A DNA stretch of 64,000 nt from Blasia pusilla (lineage: Eukaryota > Marchantiophyta > Marchantiopsida > Blasiales): contig CM114273.1 of assembly GCA_050084515.1 (NCBI GenBank), forward strand, positions 434,001 to 498,000. Reading direction: 5' to 3'. The notes beneath the pieces are model-generated. The model saw nothing but the letters and a program-made list of their open reading frames with translations. It ran no database searches and was not told where the DNA came from. Position numbers and translations under genes: made by a program. How positions within the stretch are numbered: position 1 is the first letter of the stretch; each line of letters begins with the position of its first letter. Positions 59,211 to 64,000 of this stretch are shown in pieces.

Positions 59211-60725
59211 ATGAGGGTCATCACGGAGTCCGTTCGGGACTTTGAGAGGCAAGGTGGTGAACCCAAAGTAGCTCTAGAGGTTTTACGCGGAGTGGCGCGA
59301 GGTTCTGAGGATCTCCACGTGAGGGACCACCTCGACCTCCTTCTGTGTCATCGTCAAACAAGGGGGAGGGTGTAGAGGAGTTTGTGAGCACATCGCCACA
59401 CATTGTGAGTGGTCCTACCAGTTGGGCGTACGAGATGGATGACCGAGGTAGAGGACCGCGTAGATTTTTAGGTGCAGTAGGCACGATTGAGTTGCACGAT
59501 TTCATAGTAGAGTTTAGGAGTTGGTGCGACTCCCAATGGGCCAGGAACTCTAGAGAGTTCAACTTGTTTACAGCATGGAACGGTATGTTCCAGCATTTAG
59601 AGGGGGCGCCCATGGACGATTTCCATGAGTTCTCTCAGAGATATGCACGTGAGATCGAGGCGTGGAGGCTCTACTATGACCCACATTATGTGTCATGGAC
59701 AGAGCCATTCCCAGATGAGGAGGAGGAGTCGGGAGAGGCTATTTCCTCTTCCACTAGTGATGTTTTAGGAGGGGTCACTCGCACGGGAGCACTTGCACCG
59801 TCTAGTCAGGTTCATCCCAGGTTCAACCCTATGGTTAAGTTCTTTGCTGAGTTGAGGGCGAGCTACCAAGGGGTACGGACGGAGAAGTTGCGGAGCATCC
59901 ACGACTTCCAGAGGCGCCCGGGTGAGAGTTTGCGTGAGGTTTACACTCGCTTGCGCCGGTTGATCAAAGTCACTCACGGGGCTCAGAGGCTCAAGCTATC
60001 GAGTCATGGTACGCGATGCTGGACCGGACCATATGGACACGAGTACGGGAGGGGGTGCTTCTTATGAACACCTCCCCTACGTTGAGAGATGTTTTTAGAA
60101 CCGCCAAGAACATTGAGCGCAACATGGCGGAGGAGAGCGTAGCCACCATGGGTTCTGGGCGAGAGCAGTCACGATTGTCTGCACCACCTATGCAACAACG
60201 TGGATTCTGAGATAGGTCGACAATGGCACCACGAGCTCAGGGAGGATACCGGGAGGCCGTGCCACAGAGACCTGTGCCTTCATATGCGGCTCAGCAGCAA
60301 CCGCCTACTGTTACTTGTTGGTCATGTGGTGGAGCCCATCATCAACGCGATTGCACTCGTTAGGGTCATGGACATATGCCTCAGCATGGAGGAGGAGATG
60401 GTGCTACACCAGGAAGTTATCAGTTTGACTATTGTTAGAGGTACGGTCATACACGTGCCAGGTGTTTCAGTTTACATCCTGAGTTACGTCCATACCGAAG
60501 GCCATAGAGGGCACCAGAGCGAGTAGCCGGTCCGAGTGGGCGTAGAGATCGTGCACCAGGTGGTCCCGTTGGGGGACGAGGAGTTGGAGTTGCCCAACAG
60601 GGTGGTGGAGCTTCCCGTGGAGGAGGTAGAGTACCACCACCTAGACGCGCCGAGGGAGACGCCATACGTGAGGCTGGGATGGCTGCTCAGATACAGCACC
60701 TACAAGAGCAGATTGCCGCTATGGC
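59211..60725 (+). pseudogene. gag: gag of element B
   Basis: The first ATG of the region is at 59211 (MRVITESVRDFERQGG), but the main capsid frame is 59345-60067 in another frame, so an indel separates them. Capsid features: HDFIVEFRSWCDSQWARNSR, a helix-rich middle, and FNPMVKFFAELRASYQGVRT with DFQRRPGESLREVYTRLRRL. This is the signature end of a gypsy capsid. A shift near 60010 moves into the frame to 60210. The first zinc knuckle CWSCGGAHHQRDC is at 60316-60354. The second (near 60429-60470) has lost its first cysteine and has a stop, leaving RYGHTRARC. Basic Gly-rich sequence and a coiled-coil-like AAQIQHLQEQIAAM (about 60680-60725) follow. Confidence 0.82.
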
Positions 60726-61350
60726 ATTGAAGTTACCCGATGCCAGATCCGTGGCATCGACATCATATGGAGCAGCCAGAGATCTGGAGGATCCTAGTTG
60801 GATGTGCGGGGTTGCCCTAATGGAGGCCGCCGCAGTTGTGACGCGTGGAGCAGCCGCACAGTTGGATCCACAGCAAGGGGAAGCCAGAAAACAGACTAGG
60901 CTTCCTCAATCTTTCACGTTTTCCGAAGCGATGAGGACCCCATCGATGGGTCCTCATCAAAGTTCTTGGAGAGTTGGTGATGTTGTTGGTGTGCAGGCAC
61001 GGAGGGCGATGGGAGAAGCGAGTCCGACGACTCCTATTGTTGATGCTCAGGAGGGGCATGTGTCGAGCACGTTGTTGGGGGTGGCCACCGTTGTGTACCG
61101 CACTCCTTTATTTTCTGCTTCCGATGTTATGACGTTGGGGGGTACGCCCGCCGAGGCTTTCCGACTTCCACTTCACTATGTGAGCGCGGAGTTGGAGTTC
61201 TTGCATCACGTTCAGAGGTGATTGCAAAGGAGATGATGGACCTACCCTTGGAGCGGATGCTCGGGCCGTCCACGTCAGATTTATGGCAGGTTGCGGCTGC
61301 GGCTGCTAGGATGGCGGAGATGCCCGCTAGACCCGTGATAGAGCATGCCA
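60726..61350 (+). pseudogene. gag-protease linker of element B
   Basis: A frame open to 61221 encodes a low-complexity linker (LKLPDARSVASTSYG, then VALMEAAAVVTRGAAAQLD and QSFTFSEAM). No domain is recognised. It aligns by position with 0.95-1.58 kb of element A, where the frame is lost. Confidence 0.5.
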
Positions 61351-61800
61351 TGGCTTCTCCTCGTGTTGTGTTGCTGGATAACCAAGGAGAGGTCTTCCAG
61401 TTGGTGAGTCCCGGAGGTAGAGCTTTTAGTCCATAGCGTGTCTTGTTGGATTTAGGAGCGTAACCCCTGATGTTGGGGAAAGCGTCATTCAGAGGATTGG
61501 GCTTGACAAGAGCCGATGTGGAGCGTTGTCCATTCGGATCTGAGACATCCTTGGGTGGAGCGAGTACCACATAGTATATCACCCGGCAGAGGTCGTGGTG
61601 AGGATTCGCCGGGACATCCTCTGAGATGAGTCGTAGTGCGCCAAGGCGATAGTGATGATGCAAAGTCCTCGACGTCTTGGTTGGTGGAGCGAGTGTTATA
61701 CCCGATGGGGTTTTCCTGGATTCTTGGGAGGAGTCGGCGTCCTCTGAGACTAGGATGGCAATCGGTGATGGGCGCCTTAGCTCATTACCCGTTCGATTCA
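61351..61800 (+). pseudogene. Aspartic protease of element B, active site mutated
   Basis: ASPRVVLLDNQGEVFQLVSP is followed by a stop at about 61435 and VLLDLGA. The family motif LLDSGA has Ser changed to Leu, and a stop follows immediately. The C-terminal part (ADVERCPFGSE, then VLYPMGFSWI near 61700) is frame-shifted. It matches the element A protease segment by segment. Confidence 0.72.
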
Positions 61801-61827
61801 GTGCGATGATCGGCGGCGGCCAGAGAG

Positions 61828-63380
61828 ATGGCGACCTTAGTAGCATTTAGCGGTGCCATCACTTGGCCTAGTGATTTGATTGAGGGACATGTCCATGCAG
61901 AGGATACTCCCGTTCCTGACATTTCTATGGAGAGGAGTGTTATGGTAGCTGCATCATTCCGTGGAGGAGAGATGCCGCTGTGGGGCTCGACTGAGGAGCT
62001 TCAAAGATTGGCAGATGAGCACGTGCAGACCGCATGGAGCGAGGCATTTGCACCAAAGCGTGACGGGTCTGAGGAACCCGAGGTAGCAGGGAGTGCTACG
62101 CTGACACCCTTGGATACCACACCCATTGTGTGGTGTATCCCGAAGGAGGGTATTCGAGTGTTAGATCTCTTTGGAGGGATAAGCACCGGGTTAGATGTTG
62201 TTTTGCAGGCAAGAGTGCGAGTAGAGCAGTACCTTTATGTGGAGAGTGATGATGTTGCTAGGCGCGTCTCACTACGACATGTGGCGCAGTTACGCCTACA
62301 TTTTCCCGACTTATTGTCTGCGTCCGCAATATAGGGGTACCAGAGTTCCCTACCGAGGGATATGTCATTTTTGGGGCGCATGACTTAGAGCGGGTAGGGA
62401 CCATTGATTTGGTCATTTCCGGTTGGCCATGTCAGGGCAAATCGAGTGGTGGACGAGGCAGCGGGTTGGCTAACACTCGGTCCATGTTGTTTTGGGAGAT
62501 GTTGAGGGTCTTATGGCAGTTGCAAGAGCACCAGTCTCGTTCTCCAGCCTATATTTTGGAGAATGTGCCGATCTTAGGAGACTCTAGGTCACGGGTGGTG
62601 ACGAGTGCTCATCAAGTGCGTGCCTGGATCGGCCCAACAATGTTCTTGGATGCGGCGAGTGTAGGTTCTAGAGCCCATCGCCCGCGTCTATGGTGGACCA
62701 ACTTGGTGCCCCATGCGGTGTTATGAAGGGCGTATGCAAGAGTGGAGCGCCCCTCCCATTTGTTAGTGGATTCCATTCTGGATCTAGGTCGTCGATCACA
62801 AGCAATGAGGCACGATGATCGACCACAGTTGACTGTGGTCAACAAGGTAGGCAGGCCGCGGGCAGCCTTGCCCACGTTTGTGAGTTTTCCCGCTTCCTAT
62901 GCATACAAGGAGGCCGATCCTGGCTTGGTTTGGGATGACCAGGTACAGCGGTTGGTGGAGCCCAACGCCGACGAGAGAGAGCAAGCAATGGGATTTCCCA
63001 CAGGAGTGACGGTAGTACCGTTAGTGTCAGAGGCATCACGACGCCATGTCTTGGGTCAGGCGATGGACTTGAACGGCTTGACATGGATCCTCAACTTGGG
63101 AGTGGTTGAGCAGCGTTGTATGAGATCGCGACAGATCACATCGGTTGCGTTGGTGAGCCCTATGCCTATCGAGACGGTGGAGGCAGAGGTTAGGGGCAAG
63201 ACCCGAGGAGATCTACGCACCAGGGGAGATCGGGAGAGACACCCTTGGACTTCTTGGGATGTTTTGCGGGTACGCCAAGAGATGATAGCCATAGTATGGA
63301 GCGTGCTTTCGGGCACTGCACGTGATGGAGATCAGAGTTTGCAGTTGGCTGCAGGAGAGCGGCCGAGTATTGTTGTTTGA
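61828..63380 (+). pseudogene. Cytosine-5 DNA methyltransferase domain of element B
   Basis: The frame 61828-62334 starts MATLVAFSGAITWPSDLIEG, HVHAED and PLWGSTEELQRLADEHVQTA, the linker also present in A. It reaches motif I (VLDLFGGISTG, about 62158-62190) and motif II (YVESDD). After a stop/frameshift at about 62334 the frame to 62726 carries motif IV GWPCQGKSSGGRG (62421-62459, catalytic Cys at 62430-62432), motif VI ILENVP (62553-62570) and motif VIII-like SRAHRPR. After a TGA the frame 62742-63380 carries the target-recognition region, ADEREQAMGFPTG and the motif X-like VLGQAMDLNG (near 63046-63075). Only two breaks interrupt the domain, and the catalytic residues PCQ and ENV are intact. 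It would methylate cytosine at C5. About 100 residues of linker connect it to RT. Confidence 0.9.
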
Positions 63381-63417
63381 GACGGGGTTGCACCATAGCA
63401 ACCACCGATACCCGCGC

Positions 63418-64000
63418 CGGAGAGTCCTACTGTAGTCACGATAGAGACTTGGGAGCCAGATATGGGCCCTAAGTTGACACGAGGAGAGCGGCGCCGAATA
63501 CATCAATTCCTCAGGAGTTATAGGAGTTGCTTTGCGTTTAGCATGGAGGATTTGGGTACGCTGAAGGGACCGGGGATCCGCATTGAGTTGTCGAGTGATA
63601 CGCCGATCTTTCGACGACCCTACACGTACAGTGATATGGAGAGGGCTATGATTCATATGTAGCAGCCAAGACTTGGTCGGAGCAAGATTAATGGAGATGT
63701 CGTATGGGGAGTATGCATCTGCCACTATCATGCCCGCCAAGAAGGATGTGCATGGCAACTGGTCGGATAGGCGGATGTGTGGGGATTACCGACCTATCAA
63801 TTGGCAGACAAAGTCCGATAGGTATGCCATGCCCACCCCTAAGGAGATCTTTGATGCGATTGGTCACGCAAAGGTCTTCAGTTCATTGGATTTGCGAGCC
63901 GGATACCATAAGCTGCCTATCAGATTGGAGGACAGGCAGAAGACGGCATTTTGGGGCATCGATCCTCACGGGAAGGATTGTTTGTACCAGTGGCGGTTCT
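63418..64000 (+). pseudogene. pol: Reverse transcriptase N-terminal half of element B
   Basis: TVVTIETWEPDMGPKLTRGE, then FAFSMEDLGTLKGPGIRIEL and SDTPIFRRPYTYSDMERAM run to a stop at 63660. The continuation in another frame reads WSDRRMCGDYRPINWQTKSD, PTPKEIFDAIGHAKVFSSLD, LRAGYHKLPIRLEDRQKTAF and WGIDPHGKDCLYQWRF at the window edge. SSLDL contains the first catalytic aspartate of the palm. Apart from one frameshift near 63670 the domain is well preserved. Confidence 0.92.

Larger units (their letters stand above)
59211..64000 (+). mobile_element. Decayed Ty3/gypsy retrotransposon with embedded DNA methyltransferase (element B, right end cut by window)
   Basis: Same order as element A: gag with capsid and zinc knuckles, coiled coil, protease, conserved linker, cytosine-5 methyltransferase, and reverse transcriptase, up to QWRF at the window edge. 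Frameshifts and stops are fewer than in A, especially in capsid and MTase. The 3' half (RNase H, integrase, PHD-like finger, LTR) lies outside the window. Confidence 0.9.

Noticed and set aside
61127-61846. 239-codon minus-strand ORF in element B
   Set aside because: Antisense to the linker, protease and MTase start of the element. The Ser/Pro/Arg composition is what the complementary strand gives.

Overview
The window looks like a transposon-rich stretch of a land-plant nuclear genome. Three ordinary eukaryotic housekeeping genes with short GT-AG introns are readable: the splicing factor U2AF small subunit (13.0-15.1 kb, +), ribosomal protein uL5/RPL11 (35.8-37.2 kb, +) and the anaphase-promoting-complex subunit APC8/CDC23 (47.3-49.8 kb, -). 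I rebuilt all three exon by exon, and each gives an uninterrupted reading frame. They sit as islands in decayed mobile DNA. The retroelement type and the mixture of elements suggest a non-flowering plant (bryophyte, lycophyte or fern) or a related streptophyte, but nothing here fixes the species.

The most interesting content is a pair of decayed Ty3/gypsy LTR retrotransposons at the two ends of the window: element A, 1 to about 9.2 kb, and element B, about 59.2 kb to the right edge. Both carry a complete-looking cytosine-5 DNA methyltransferase domain inside the polyprotein, between protease and reverse transcriptase. The order is gag (CA, zinc knuckles, coiled coil), protease, conserved linker, C5-MTase (motifs I, IV, VI, VIII, IX/X visible), RT, RNase H, integrase. 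In element A, the only copy whose 3' end is visible, the integrase C-terminus ends in a PHD-finger-like C4HC3 module. The element therefore encoded a possible DNA-methylation writer and a possible histone reader. Both copies are broken by stops and frameshifts, but they share the same architecture, so it was ancestral to both.

Element A is followed by a tandem array of LTR-like units of about 420-440 bp, three of them with a TATATAAG box. A 0.3-kb GC-rich island and an inverted copy of the same LTR-like sequence (9.5-10.3 kb) come next. A triplicated repeat lies at 10.9-11.7 kb; each copy holds a 22-31 codon ORF, and the length differences between copies are multiples of three. The U2AF gene follows.

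From 16.9 to 22.6 kb lies a decayed autonomous Helitron on the minus strand, with recognisable Rep and Pif1-type helicase regions. Purine-strand microsatellites and tandem repeats follow (23-24 kb), then a long AT-rich gene desert (24-33 kb). The desert holds two short Helitron-like elements and a gypsy RNase H remnant. A dead hAT-type transposase (33.5-35.1 kb) precedes RPL11. Downstream of RPL11 is a swarm of diverged repeats with two exon-like segments of an unidentified gene. The 40-45 kb and 51 kb regions contain a family of short non-autonomous Helitron-like elements with 3' GC hairpins, and a 115-bp-class tandem repeat. Between 54 and 58.8 kb a roughly 0.8-kb block occurs twice in direct orientation and may be the 5' LTR or leader of element B.
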